Assembly (NCBI GenBank): GCA_018806985.1
Contig: JADANN010000174.1
Span: 1,810,001 to 1,874,000, forward strand
DNA length: 64,000 bases
Source: Angiostrongylus vasorum
Lineage: Eukaryota > Nematoda > Chromadorea > Rhabditida > Metastrongylidae
Direction: 5' to 3'
Part shown: piece by piece, positions 54,401-64,000 of the stretch
How the letters are laid out: each line of letters starts with the position of its first letter
How positions within the stretch are numbered: position 1 is the first letter of the stretch
Made by a program: the position numbers and the translations under genes
The notes under the pieces: generated by a model
What the model was told of the DNA's origin: nothing
The model's input: the letters and a program-made list of their open reading frames with translations, nothing else
Databases searched by the model: none

Positions 54401-57400
54401 GTAATCATCATCACATTGCAAACTAGAATTAAAATCGATAGTACCCAAACTCACAGTGGCCGTTGGAGCGGGGACAAGTTTGTTTAGTGTTGAATTAGAA
54501 AACAAAAAGATGAGATATGCGGTTAGGATTATGTGTGGAGGTAATCCAACTGTTGTAACCAAATTCTTAGACATTTTCCCCTCCTGTCGCTGTAATAGCA
54601 AGGATGACTTTCTTTTTTCGTAATTTTTTTCAACTGTTTTTCCACAGCATAGCATAGCAGTAGAACTGTCCGCTAGCGATAAAAACTGAGTTCAGAGGTT
54701 ATCAATCTAAACTTTGTCATGGAACATGGTTACAAATCTTTTCTCCATTTAAAGAAATCCGGTAAGAGAACATCTAAGTAATAAAGGATAAGGCTCTCGG
54801 CGTTGATCAATCCCTTATGGATGCGCCATGCATCCGCCTTCTTAAGCATCGTTTGGAGGTAATTGAATGCATATCTGGCCTTCATAGTGACTCGCGTTGG
54901 CTTACCGATGTATCAAGGCAGTGCGGCTAATCTTCCATACAAGCGTGGTACCAATTTACAGACCTGGGAGGGGTGGAAAGCTTGGTATGGCAGAGGCGCG
55001 GGAACCGAACCCATTTGTATTGCGAGGCGTCGCAGACCACTGCGCCACACGCGCCCTAGATCTAAATATACAAAGGAATTTATGCCATTAGCATGTGCTC
55101 ATCAGATGCATGGACATAAGCGAAGTTTTCTTAGATTAAAATTATCATGAAAGAGTGGGAGGTATCAAACCGTGGATATTTGGGAGGTTTCCCTTCTAGC
55201 AGTAACATTCCTCAAATGAAACCGATAAAATACGAATTATGCGTACGACTCGATGTTTTCCTTTTTTTGTCTCCTTTTTATTCGGCGTAAACACTCGTTT
55301 AAGAAGCATTGCAGTTGTTTGCTGGTGGTTTTACTTCACTTTTAAAGTGAAGACTTGTAGAAAGTGACCTTCATGAAGCTATTTACTATATTACGAAAAT
55401 CCTAGAGCTAGAACTGTAAATTAAGGTTATGGAGTTCTGTCGAGTAAGATGAGACTATCCCATAGCATTTAGACGTCGGCTGAGCATTAAAACTGGAGAC
55501 TGATGTAAAGTTGCAGGCTATGTAGAATTTTGATCAAACTTACAACCATTCAAAGTGCATAGTTTTTGCTATACGAGGTCGAAGAATTTAATAACCCAAC
55601 TTTTATTACACATGTCTTCTTATTGAGTTGGATGATTCGTGTTTTCAGAACAGCAGAAGAAGGCGCATCTTGCGATCGCCATCCATCTACCATCCGTTCC
55701 ACTGTTTCTGCAGATCGTTCGTTGTCACTTAGCAATCCTGTTGGCTTGCAACGTTCGAGTAATATGACCATTTCCGTGTCCGATTCTGCGAAATTGTCGG
55801 TGAGTATCCTCATAAATAATGGTACAATTTTACTGCGTTCTGAAAAAGAGTCCCTAACTCTTTGTTCTAGGATGGCTCATCCAGCAGTGAGCTCAATGTG
55901 TCTGCTACAGTTCCTATACCTCCCAGGTCTTTCCAATCGCCTAGCTCATGGATCAACCGTGGTGTTCAGCTCATTGCACGATCCGGGAGCTCATCGACGT
56001 CATCAACAACTCGCTCGTCGAACACACTATCTTCCGACTCTTCGCAAATATCATTAGGAATGCCTTCAGGGAATAGTGGTCCTTTCTTTGGCACATCATC
56101 TCCTTCCATTCTGTCAAAGCCACCGTATGTTTATTTTACTGTTTCGTCTTCTCATTTTGTCTGTCGTCTTTGTGTCGCTTTGTTCTTTGACTGTGTAATT
56201 CACCATTATTACATCATCGTGGTTTACATAGCTCCAAAATTTTATTTTTCATTTCACGCCGAATTTTCGCAGCAAATCTGTTGTTCGTAGGCGTTCCAGT
56301 TTTGCTCCTGTGACGAAGCAGCAGTCGGAATCAACACCAATGGGCTTGCCGTGGGCTTCTCTTTCTCGTGTATTTAGCACGCCTGTGCAATCTAGCAAAT
56401 TACAACCATCCTCTGTTGGAAATACTTGTTCGGTTTTCATCCCGAGCAAAGGTTCTGCGTTTCATCCGCCTGTCAACCGTACTGATACTACTACAGATTT
56501 ATGCGATGATTCACCTTCTGATCATCATTTGCATCATCACAGTGCAAGCGAACCAAGGTCACTTTCACCAAATTACTAAGCAATTCTCTGGTAGTAACGT
56601 TTGCTCATTGTCCTACTAACCACACCTTTACAAACTTGTGTTTGATTTCCTGTTTTACGCTTCTCATCTCATAATGTTCCACTTTCAGTTGCTGCTCTGC
56701 TCTGTTTCCTTTTTCCCAGCTTGCCAGTGTTCCTGAACATCTCTTATTTTAAACTTGTTCATCCGTATATTTAGACCGTGGCACTCGAACGCAGTCACAG
56801 AGAGTGAGGCTGAGAGAAGAAATACTGCCAGGATACAACGGCAGCATCGACGGTCTACACAAGGAGTTACTAAGGAACATCTGGAAGAAGCCAGTCGAAT
56901 TGCAGAGAGCACCCGGCGACGAGCAGTAGCTGCGTCTACGCAGAATTCCTCATTGAATGCTTCTAGTGTTTCTACGCCAAAAGAAACGGTATTTGTGGAA
57001 CTTTTTTATCCTCGAATGTCACTGTAGCCCATTTTCTGGCGTTCAGTTGATTTTAGTGAAATTTTCGAACCTGCGTTTTTTTGTCATCCACTTGGCACTA
57101 ATGAGTCCTCTATGATTTCAGGCCGTTGCCCGACTTGCATCGGAAGAACGAGACTCATCTTCTGCTTCTTCCGATAGAAGTTCAGGAAGAACGGAAGAGA
57201 GTTCATTGGATGTTTCCGTCGTGGGTCGCACAAGCAATGCATCTCACGGTGCGAATTTTTGTTTCTTTTCATATATTCTGCGGTTTTATTCAATAGAATG
57301 TTCCATCGTGTGAATCTGAGTCACCATTTTGCGTCAGTTCAGTGTCAAGATTTTCAACAATGCAATGCATTTTGGCAGTCTCCAAAAAGGGAAGAAATTG

Positions 57401-59694
57401 AAAGGTTTTCTTTTTAAGTCTGTAGTGTTATGAATTTTTTAAAAAAATTATCAATTACTTTAAGTTTTAAAGAACGATAAAGCTTTCGGCGTTGATCAAT
57501 CCCTTAGGGATGCGCCATGCATTCGACTTTATTAAGTATCGTTAGAGATGATTAAATGCATATCTGGCCTTTACAATGACTCGTGGTGGCCTACCGATGT
57601 ATCCAGCCAATGCTGCTATCCTCCCCAGACAAGTCTAGTACCGATTTGCCGACCGTAGAGGGATGGAAGGCTTGGTGAACCATGGGGGCCGGAATCGAAC
57701 CCATGTGTATTGGAGGGCGCCTCCGACCACCGCACTGCACGAATCCCTTAAGTGTTAGCTATGAAAATTTCCTTGACTGTATTTTCAGTGCTTTATTTGA
57801 TGTTCAGTTTATAACGTTTCAAATCGCGATGCAGAAAAGAGCTATTCTATTCTTAAATTAACAACATGTTTATTTACTGGTCGCTCTCTATGATCCAAGG
57901 CCTTTCATTCCTAGTTTTACTTGCTGTGCTTCTCAGTGCTGATCCATAATTCTGATTTTCTGGCAAGTAAAGAAATGGCGTAAAAGTAGTTTAAGTGTTA
58001 TCGTCGTATCAGTTAGTTATTTGCGGTCAAGCACTTTTTCTACACGAAAAATCAAAGTTCGTCGTAAAAAGTATTAGGTTTCTAGTTTCGGAAACTATGA
58101 AATTATTGGTCCTTTGACCTCTTCCGCAGCGTTCATCACTTCTTCCCATCTTCTGCATGAGATCGGTATTTAGAGCTCTCTGCTGTGGCTGGTCATGGCG
58201 CTTCTGGTCAAAGTTCTCCAGTGTCGACTGCTGTAGTTAACCCTACTCAGTCGCCTACCTTGACGTCAAACCAAACAAATGTAGCAGTGAGAAGGAAGGG
58301 TCAGGTCAGTGATTATCATAATTGCTTTTTTTGCACCTTAATTTCGATATGGTATTATATTTTGTCTATACATATGTGTATGTATGTGCATATATATGTA
58401 TATATACATAAGATATATATGTATACATATACATATGTAGACGTTTCCATAGTTCCAGTTTATTCCGTTGATTCTATTTTTTCAGGGTTTGTCAGTATCT
58501 CGTTCAAATCGGCGCAGTACTGGTCCAGTTTTGCCTGATGATATCCATGCGGCTGTTTCTGTCCGACAAAGCAGCGATGGCGTTGCTAGTACAAATATAG
58601 CTTCTCATCCTATATCATCCGAACCGGGAATAACAAGTGTTCGATCTTCTGCAAATCCTGCTTCGATATCAACACGTGCCAATGTCGCAAGTGTCATTGG
58701 GCGTACGGACGTTGGACGGGGACTAAATGTGGAGACTTCATCAGGACTCACCGTTGGGGTACGGTGTCTGCCGGTGGTTATGCTTATTTCGTTCAGTATA
58801 GACTTTGTAAATTCCAGTGTTTTGGAATTGCTTCTTGTTCTTGTAGTTTGCCTCTTTAACTCACTATATATACAGGCTATTTAGACCTTTCAAATCCATA
58901 AAATGAGTGTTTTTTCAGATTCAATCCACAACATCGACACCGAACAGAAGTGCTACACAACCGCGAATCCCGGGGCAAACTACTGGCAGCACCTTTACTA
59001 CATCTACCTACACAATTAACGCACGCCCTGCTGAAATGAATTTAAACTACAAAGCATTGTATGAAAAAGAGAAAATGGAATGTGAGCGAATACGAAAGGA
59101 ATTGGAAGAATATAAGCGGTCTCATGATCACGGTGGTCCCGTTGCTGCCTTACGTACGACATCGTCCCGGTTTAGAAACGGCTCTCCTGCATTTGGGGCG
59201 ACCCCGATTGCAAAGTCATCTTCAGGCAATTCTCTTGACGACGGCGAACGACGAACGTTGGAACGAAAAATCGCTGATCTTGAAATTCAGCTCAAGGTGG
59301 TTTTATACGCTTTTTATGAGATATTGCCTTTAAAATTGTTTCTGAATCAGTTTAAAATATGTTCTGAGGATACATACTTTCTCCACTCTGTTGTAAATCC
59401 CGGTCTTCCTCGTGACATGACGTGAGGATAGAGTTGGGAAAATTTTTTAATCCTCGAAAGTTGATATATTTTTCCTGCTCTCAACTTGATCTAAAATTTC
59501 ATTGGTTATCCTTCACTTGATCATGATTTGTAGAAGGCTTTCATTATTATTTTTCATGCTGCTGTACAACGTTTAATTTGAATCATCAACTTTTCTTTTA
59601 ATATTAGGCACTGAGTCAGCTACGAATGGAGAATCAAAGGCTGAAGGAGGAGAATGGTGCATTGGTACGCGTAATATCGAAAATGACAATCTGA
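45411..59694 (+). CDS. mel-11: MEL-11 / MYPT, myosin phosphatase targeting subunit
   Basis: Regulatory subunit that directs PP1 to myosin light chain; in C. elegans MEL-11 opposes LET-502/ROCK in embryonic elongation. Exons: 45,411-45,518; 51,011-51,091; 52,236-52,355; 52,462-52,634; 52,704-52,983; 53,092-53,193; 53,272-53,385; 53,564-53,648; 53,728-53,914; 55,649-55,799; 55,871-56,124; 56,273-56,557; 56,775-56,988; 57,122-57,248; 58,174-58,304; 58,486-58,758; 58,919-59,296; 59,608-59,694 (TGA). About 1,050 aa, close to human MYPT1. It carries the RVxF motif (KARVQF), ankyrin repeats, a low-complexity Ser-rich middle, [15 protein letters not shown] and a C-terminal coiled coil ending [11 protein letters not shown]. 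Exon 1 ends VINKRK and joins in phase to EQLQRW, as in MYPT1 (KRNEQLKRW). Intron 4 is GC-AG. Two junctions (exons 7/8 and 9/10) do not keep phase as read; see findings. Start chosen as the first ATG in the open frame. Confidence 0.93.
46545..46800 (-). mobile_element. SINE-A copy, minus, strongly diverged
   Basis: GGTGCTGATCACCCCTTGTG at the left, GATGTATCCAAGCAGTAATG and CTCGACAAATCGGGTACCG in the body, and a decayed head. The most diverged SINE-A in the window, so probably old. Confidence 0.6.
48140..49540. mobile_element. Penelope-like element remnant C in mel-11 intron 1
   Basis: A plus-oriented terminus (48,140-48,620, including the hammerhead-like motif) is followed by a minus-oriented GIY-YIG and linker region (48,680-49,540). 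The latter matches remnant A at 7,620-8,310, sharing for example AAAACAAGCTTCTG / AAAACAAGCATCT and GGAAGCCAATTCTCTTTGGG / GGAACCCAATTTTCTTTCG. Inactive. Confidence 0.7.
48450..48485 (+). ncRNA. Hammerhead-ribozyme-like motif, PLE remnant C
   Basis: GGCT, CTGAAGA, AGCC, loop, ACC, GAAAC, GTC, AGCT. The catalytic boxes and a 4-bp stem I (GGCU/AGCU with one G-U) are intact, but stem II (AGCC/ACC) is weakened. Lies in the sense orientation of mel-11 intron 1. Confidence 0.4.
49550..49655 (+). mobile_element. SINE-A 3' fragment
   Basis: CTCAACGATGCTAAATGAGG, then ATGGCGCATCCCTCAGGGAC and TCAACGCCGAGCGCTTTATC. Only the last 105 bp remain, abutting PLE remnant C. Confidence 0.7.
50008..50392 (-). 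repeat. DR-1 upstream of mel-11 exon 2, minus
   Basis: Full-length minus copy ending GGGCCATCCAAGTATCCAAT, about 620 bp before exon 2. It forms an inverted pair with the plus copy at 51,261-51,642. Confidence 0.8.
51011..51091 (+). CDS. mel-11: mel-11 exon 2, PP1-docking exon
   Basis: 27 codons, in phase at both ends, between TAGTATTTCAG and CAG-GTTCAT. It begins [13 protein letters not shown] and ends [14 protein letters not shown] is the RVxF motif that binds the PP1 catalytic subunit (MYPT1 has KVKF in the same position). Because the exon is a multiple of three and phase 0, skipping it would keep the frame but remove PP1 binding. Confidence 0.9.
51261..51642 (+). repeat. DR-1 downstream of mel-11 exon 2, plus
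   Basis: Full-length plus copy starting AATTGGATACTTGGATGGCC, about 170 bp after exon 2, complementary to 50,008-50,392. Confidence 0.8.
52236..53385 (+). CDS. mel-11: mel-11 ankyrin-repeat exons 3-7
   Basis: Five exons encode the ankyrin block: [28 protein letters not shown] / [39 protein letters not shown], a linker with [12 protein letters not shown] (human LRDARQWLNSG), [38 protein letters not shown], and [19 protein letters not shown]. Introns are 69-108 bp, typical for nematodes. The intron at 52,635-52,703 has a GC donor: AACAG-GCGAGA joins to C-GATAAAGAA to give [12 protein letters not shown]. Confidence 0.93.
54782..55057 (-). mobile_element. SINE-A copy in mel-11 intron 9, antisense
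   Basis: AAGGCTCTCGGCGTTGATC at the left and CCACTGCGCCACACGCGCCC at the right. On the minus strand it has a perfect A box, a B-box-like GGGTTCGGTTCCC, and an acceptor-like GGGCGCG/CGCGCC pairing. One of the best preserved heads. Confidence 0.9.
56775..56988 (+). CDS. mel-11: mel-11 exon 13, first Rho-kinase site
   Basis: Encodes an Arg-rich helix followed by [27 protein letters not shown] is identical to the sequence around human MYPT1 Thr696, whose phosphorylation inhibits the phosphatase. Acceptor TATATTTAG, donor ACG-GTATTT. It joins exon 12 in phase 2 (AG+A). Confidence 0.93.
57474..57750 (-). mobile_element. SINE-A copy in mel-11 intron 14, antisense
   Basis: Left AAGCTTTCGGCGTTGATCAA, right CCACCGCACTGCACGAATCC. 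Its B box on the minus strand, GGGTTCGATTCCGG, matches the tRNA B-box consensus perfectly. About half of the 925-bp intron is this element. Confidence 0.9.
58370..58437. repeat. AT-rich inverted repeat in mel-11 intron 15
   Basis: Arms of about 25 bp (CATATGTGTATGTATGTG..., and ...TATACATATACATATG) are near inverse complements around a TA-rich centre. It could form a hairpin or cruciform between exons 15 and 16. Confidence 0.6.
58486..58758 (+). CDS. mel-11: mel-11 exon 16, second Rho-kinase site
   Basis: 91 codons, phase 0 at both ends, starting [25 protein letters not shown] corresponds to the human MYPT1 Thr853 site (KRRSTG). The rest is Ser/Thr/Ala-rich and not conserved. Confidence 0.9.
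58919..59694 (+). CDS. mel-11: mel-11 exons 17-18, C-terminal coiled coil
   Basis: Exon 17 (58,919-59,296) has [20 protein letters not shown] and [16 protein letters not shown]; exon 18 (59,608-59,694) has [20 protein letters not shown] followed by MTI and TGA. This is the MYPT1 C-terminus (LERKMSEMEEELK ... ENGALIRVISK), a leucine-zipper region thought to bind partners such as PKG. Confidence 0.93.
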
Positions 59695-60308
59695 CTATAG
59701 ACTTTCTAATTACTAGTTAGTCTTACCATAGTCCTGTTAGGTGATGATGTTCACAGATTGTTTCGGCGTGCTCTATGTTTTTCCGTTGGAGATGTTGTTG
59801 TCCACTGCATTTCATCACTACCATTCGAGACTTCAGGCATCTCATTCGTCAGTCCCCTTCCTGTGGACTCGTTCGTGTCCAGTATGTGGTGTCTTATATT
59901 TTTTCTATCTCTTCGAGTTTATATTGCTAATGTTGAACGTGTACAATACTTATTCAAGTGGATTCATATCTCTTTCGTCTCTTCGGTTTTAATATTCGAT
60001 TGTTCAGTTGACCGTCGATAATCTCGGCTACATTGATATTTGATGCCTTTATTTTCTGCGATTGATCCCCTCGCCGAATCCTTTCATATTGCCCATTGAG
60101 ATAACACTACCGCAATACTGCAATCAGATGTAAATTAAGCTTTCCTTTATTTGCATAGATTTTATCGCTACAACAGAGGTCACTTGTGGCAATAACTCTT
60201 GTTGATTACAGATATTTATCAACGAAGTTGAGTGTACAACCTATGTAAGAATAAAGATTCGCTGTATAGTCTGTTTTGTTCTTTTCGTTGTAATCATGAT
60301 TTGTTCAG
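59695..60308 (+). other. mel-11 3' flank
   Basis: Presumed 3' UTR. AATAAA at about 60,250 is a candidate poly(A) signal about 555 bp after the stop. No other gene seen. Confidence 0.35.
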
Positions 60309-60545
60309 TGGGCGCGTGTGGTGCAGTGGTTAGGCGTCCTACAATACACATGGGATCGATCCCTGCTCCCATGGCCCACCAAGCCTTCCATCCCTCCGGA
60401 GTCGGCAAATTGGTACCAGACTTGTCTAGGAGGATACCAGCACTGACTCGATGTATCGGCAGGCCACCGCGAGTAGTTATAAATGCCAAATATGCATTCA
60501 AACACCTCCAACGATGGTTAATGAAGTCGAATGCGTGACGCATCG
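60309..60545 (+). mobile_element. SINE-A copy, 3'-truncated
   Basis: GGGCGCGTGTGGTGCAGTGG head, GGGATCGATCCCTG B-box-like sequence, body to GAAGTCGAATGCGTGACGCA. The final CCTCAGGGATTGATCAACG part is missing. Confidence 0.88.
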
Positions 60546-61349
60546 AGGATCGCATGTTCTTGCTCAGTATCCCTGCGCATTCAATGTTATGTGCTGCACA
60601 GTGAACGAAGCAGAAGTTGAGCGATGGTCGAGATAGTGCTAATGTTTTACCTAGTTGCGAAGTCGATGACTAGAGTACTAAAGGAAATGGGGACTTGAAA
60701 TGCTGATAGAGAGTACCTGCTCTACCTCTTGAATAGTATGGGTATTTTCTCTATATGTTTTAATTTGCTTAGAGCTCAAGTTTCCAAACATTATCGCCTT
60801 TTGCTGAAAGAAATCCTGATTGTTCAGTTGCCTTTTTTTTTCTCGAGGTGGGAACGTCTACAAAAGAGACTGTGAGCTTCAGAAAATCAGCATGTTTTTT
60901 TGTTTTGCATAGAAGAAACTGTTAGCAAATATCTTTGGCTTCTTCTGGTTTTTACTTTCATTGATAAAGTCCTCTTCAAGCTGAGATTTGTTTCTTTGCA
61001 GTAAGTTGGGAAGTCCAGTTATTTCCGTGATTGTACGCATTCCGATGTGGAACATCGCGATTGTAGTATTTGGTGTTGGCGCGCTAACGTTGACACATGG
61101 GTTACCCAGGGTCCCAGTGGTCACCCAGAAATCTCACAATGCACATGAATATCCTTAATACCCAGGGACCCATAGGCTCTGGGCAGTATTTTCTTGCCTC
61201 ACCCAAACATTGTTCCACGAAAAGTTACCAGTTTTAACGATTGTTTTTAATTATTTTCTTTAGTGGATATGTTTCCTGGTGGGTACTGCTTTCAACAGCT
61301 TTCGCGTATCGCGTGATACGAGATATGAACAATGTTTCTTGCGAAACAT
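60546..61349. other. Intergenic DNA, no recognisable gene
   Basis: Nothing assignable. A minus frame at 61,124-60,879 has no known domain. Confidence 0.4.
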
Positions 61350-61520
61350 AACCATAATAATGCTGAGATATTTGTAAAACTTCGTACCGCTGGTTCCTGC
61401 GGTGGGGTCCGAGCAAAGTCATCGTCAGCCCACGGAAAGGGTAATAGTGTGTTCGGTCTCCACCGTAGACAGCAGCGGTCCGGAGTTTTGCAAATATCTT
61501 AGCATCATTATGGCTATATT
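61350..61520. mobile_element. SINE-B foldback, compact
   Basis: CCATAATAATGCTGAGATAT at the left and ATATCTTAGCATCATTATGG at the right are near inverse complements. Each arm is only about 85 bp of SINE-B 3' sequence, meeting almost without spacer. Confidence 0.75.
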
Positions 61521-63599
61521 TCACATACTACCCTGCCATTAAAAAAGAATGGCAGTAAATACAAAGTGACGACAATGTTGTTTCTAAATACTGAGGTCAT
61601 TTTGTTTCTTTATCTCGCGACTTTATCTGTGTATGAGGCTACAAAGACTGGACTGTGTAACAAATAGTGATGATCCAGTCGATCTATTTATTAGCAACAT
61701 GTATTGGCACAGTCTTGATGTCACCTGATTGATATGGGGAACCGCTTGACTTCCTTATCCATGTGTCTGTCGCTCTCATAATATAATTAGGCAGCCTCTC
61801 AGCTTTAGTTTCGCATTCAATCCACCTGTAAAGGTGAGATGTTTGTCGAGCGTTTGTGCTAGAAGATTTGATATGCTGTTAAGTCTATCTGAAAGCTTTC
61901 TGATAGGTTCGACACCGGTCTCGTGCTAGCTAAATAATCTAAGGAAATATTGATTGGTGGTGTCGTGGTTAAAGAAAAGTCGATTTTCGAAGTACCATCT
62001 GACACTCTTCGAACTCGTTCTCCTAGATACTTCATGGATACTGCGCATAACGGTAAAAGTGCCAAACTTTGCGCTATGTTTCTATAATACCTCGCTGGAC
62101 GGCAGAAGTCATGTAGTGTAACAGGTGAACCTGAGATCGGAGTCCATCAGTTGGCCGATAGTTTATTCCATATGTATTTCATATGCCTCTATCTCTCTCG
62201 GTAGTCGTTCGTACTGACCTAACATGTCGAACTGGATGTAAAGATGTACACAGATTTATTGATACACTTGAGCTTGGTAAAATTTTCAATTGTGGATATT
62301 GTTTCGGTGATATCGCCATCTTTATAGCCTCATTGATTCGAATCAGATGTTCATGACACAGTTATTTTCTACGGCATGTTAGTTTCCGGAGTCACATTTA
62401 ATGGAATCGAGCAGAACGGAACACCATGTGAACCTCTCAGTGCGATGACAAAACGGAAACGTCATCCATTAAAAAAAAGTAGAGAAAGAATTGCCTTACT
62501 CTATGTCAGCTAAAAAGAATCCCGACTTACATAGAATAGGTTTCTACCATGAAAATAAGTAGTCTTTAACAGGTAACTGGTCAAGATCCGTACTCTGGTA
62601 CAGAACTGTTCTCCTACATTTCTTCTAATCAGTCGATTGGTTATTCGAAATAGAAGTTGTGATGAGTTTCCGCTGAGAAAGCTTTGTTCTGCATTTGGAA
62701 ATATATAAAACCTTTCTTCGAATGAGTTCATTGACTGGTAATTTTGTCGGCAACGGAATGTTATTTCGATTCTAATCGCTACAGAGAATCATGGTTATCG
62801 GATGGAATGTGCTTGTATAAAAATACTGAAAGAGACTAAAGATAAGCTCCAGAAGCCTTCCAAATGCTGACAGCACTGTTTTATGAGAATCAAAGGAACA
62901 AATAGCAAGTAGTAACACTTGTATCATTTACACCCATGGAGCGATAGCACAAAGACTCTTCTGTGGTTCTGCGACGATCTCAAGTCGTCAACTCTTCTGG
63001 TTGTCGAAATATCATCGCCTATTGCGAAAACCAGCAGGTTCATGAAGGCATGAAATTAGACATTCTTAACTGCGGCATTCAAGCTAAGTTAGGCGTTGTC
63101 GCATAAGTGTTAATATTTTACATGGAAGTTAGGTGAAGATAGGCTTTTAAACACATTGTTTACGACGTGTTTGCACGATCCGTTGCATGATAATAATTCT
63201 ATTATTCCTTCTTTCCTAATTTTCTCCACGAGAGTCGTCTTTACATTACTGTTTTCTTCGACGAGGTGACCACGTTAACAGCAAGAGTGAAGTAACCCAG
63301 TGATTGTCGAGGTATACGAATTTTTTCATCCAACATAAACTATCAAAGCGTCTTATACAGTAGTTCCTTTAAGGGAATAACTTCTGCAAATTGGATCGCT
63401 TGATGGATCGACTATTATGATTGATGGTTAGAAATGCTCGAGTCGTCCATGTCTTAACCGATTGTGGCGCAATGAGCCACGTTCTAGCAGCTCTTGTGTG
63501 GTCAAGAAAAACTTTTCTTCCTCCAGTAACATATTTATCATTGTTTAGTAAAGTCTTGGGAGATATGTAAAGTATATTTCGTGTCTATAGTATACGCAT
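61521..63599. other. Intergenic DNA, no recognisable gene
   Basis: AT-rich; no conserved frame or repeat found over about 2 kb. Confidence 0.4.
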
Positions 63600-63875
63600 G
63601 GGTGCGTGTGGCGCAGTGGTCGGAGGTGCCCTGCAACACACACGTGCGATCGATCCCCACGCCGCTGGTCCACCAAGCGTTCCATCCCTTCGGGGTCGGA
63701 AAAATTGGTACTAGACTTGTCTTGGAGGATAGCAGCACTGGCTCGGCACATCGTTAGGCCACTGCGAGTCATTGTAAAGGTCATATATGCATGCAACTAC
63801 CTCCGAACGATGCTTAATGAAGTTGAACGCATGGCTCATCCCTCAGGGATTGATCAACGCCGAGAGCTTTATCCT
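63600..63875 (+). mobile_element. SINE-A copy, full length
   Basis: GGGTGCGTGTGGCGCAGTGG with a perfect A box, GCGATCGATCCCCACGCC, full body, and end GATCAACGCCGAGAGCTTTA followed by TCC-TTTTT. The last 125 bp of the window show nothing further. Confidence 0.9.
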
Positions 63876-64000
63876 TTTTCTGTAGCATACGTAGATTTAT
63901 ATCTATGCTAATTCGTCCGAAGAAAAGATTTTTCTAAATTTGTAGGAGTAGAATAGCTTTCGAAGATGTCCACTGCAAATTCTGTTTTGGCCAAGCTATC

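Overview
The window looks like nuclear DNA of a clade V parasitic nematode, most likely a hookworm (Ancylostoma/Necator type). The reasons are a nematode-style gene with many short exons and small introns (mel-11), and a dense load of RTE-type LINEs, Penelope-like elements (PLEs) and tRNA-derived SINEs whose remnants sit in introns and in one another. There is no sign of bacterial operons, rRNA, CRISPR or phage. Coding density is low: only two protein-coding genes can be supported, both on the + strand.

Gene 1 (20,804-27,448, four exons, about 221 aa) belongs to the small predicted HD-superfamily phosphohydrolases (COG4339 type). Its HD doublet reads Lys-Asn, and its last exon lies 4.8 kb downstream, beyond an intron full of transposon debris. 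Gene 2 (45,411-59,694, 18 recognisable exons, about 1,050 aa) is the myosin phosphatase targeting subunit MEL-11/MYPT. It has an RVxF PP1-docking motif, ankyrin repeats, both Rho-kinase phosphorylation motifs (RRSTQGVT and RRSTG) and the C-terminal coiled coil. Its first intron is 5.5 kb and repeat-rich.

The rest is mainly repeats. Family names here are working names: RTE-1 (two full-length but decayed LINEs at 1,995-5,321 and 30,144-33,524, each with target-site duplications), RTE-2 (9,690-12,285), PLE remnants (6,980-9,330; 24,075-24,560; 35,727-37,640; 48,140-49,540), SINE-A (about 265 bp, tRNA-like head with a perfect A box), SINE-B (about 260 bp, tRNA-like, often in palindromic foldback pairs), DR-1 (about 380 bp) and DR-2 (about 300 bp).

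The layout shows successive insertions: SINE-A in PLE and in RTE-2, RTE-1 in SINE-A, SINE-B foldbacks in PLEs, and a 450-bp TG microsatellite grown inside a SINE-A. The PLE termini carry a hammerhead-ribozyme-like sequence. Two inverted DR-1 copies bracket the small mel-11 exon that encodes the PP1-docking motif. All assignments come from reading the sequence and knowledge of the families; no database search was run.
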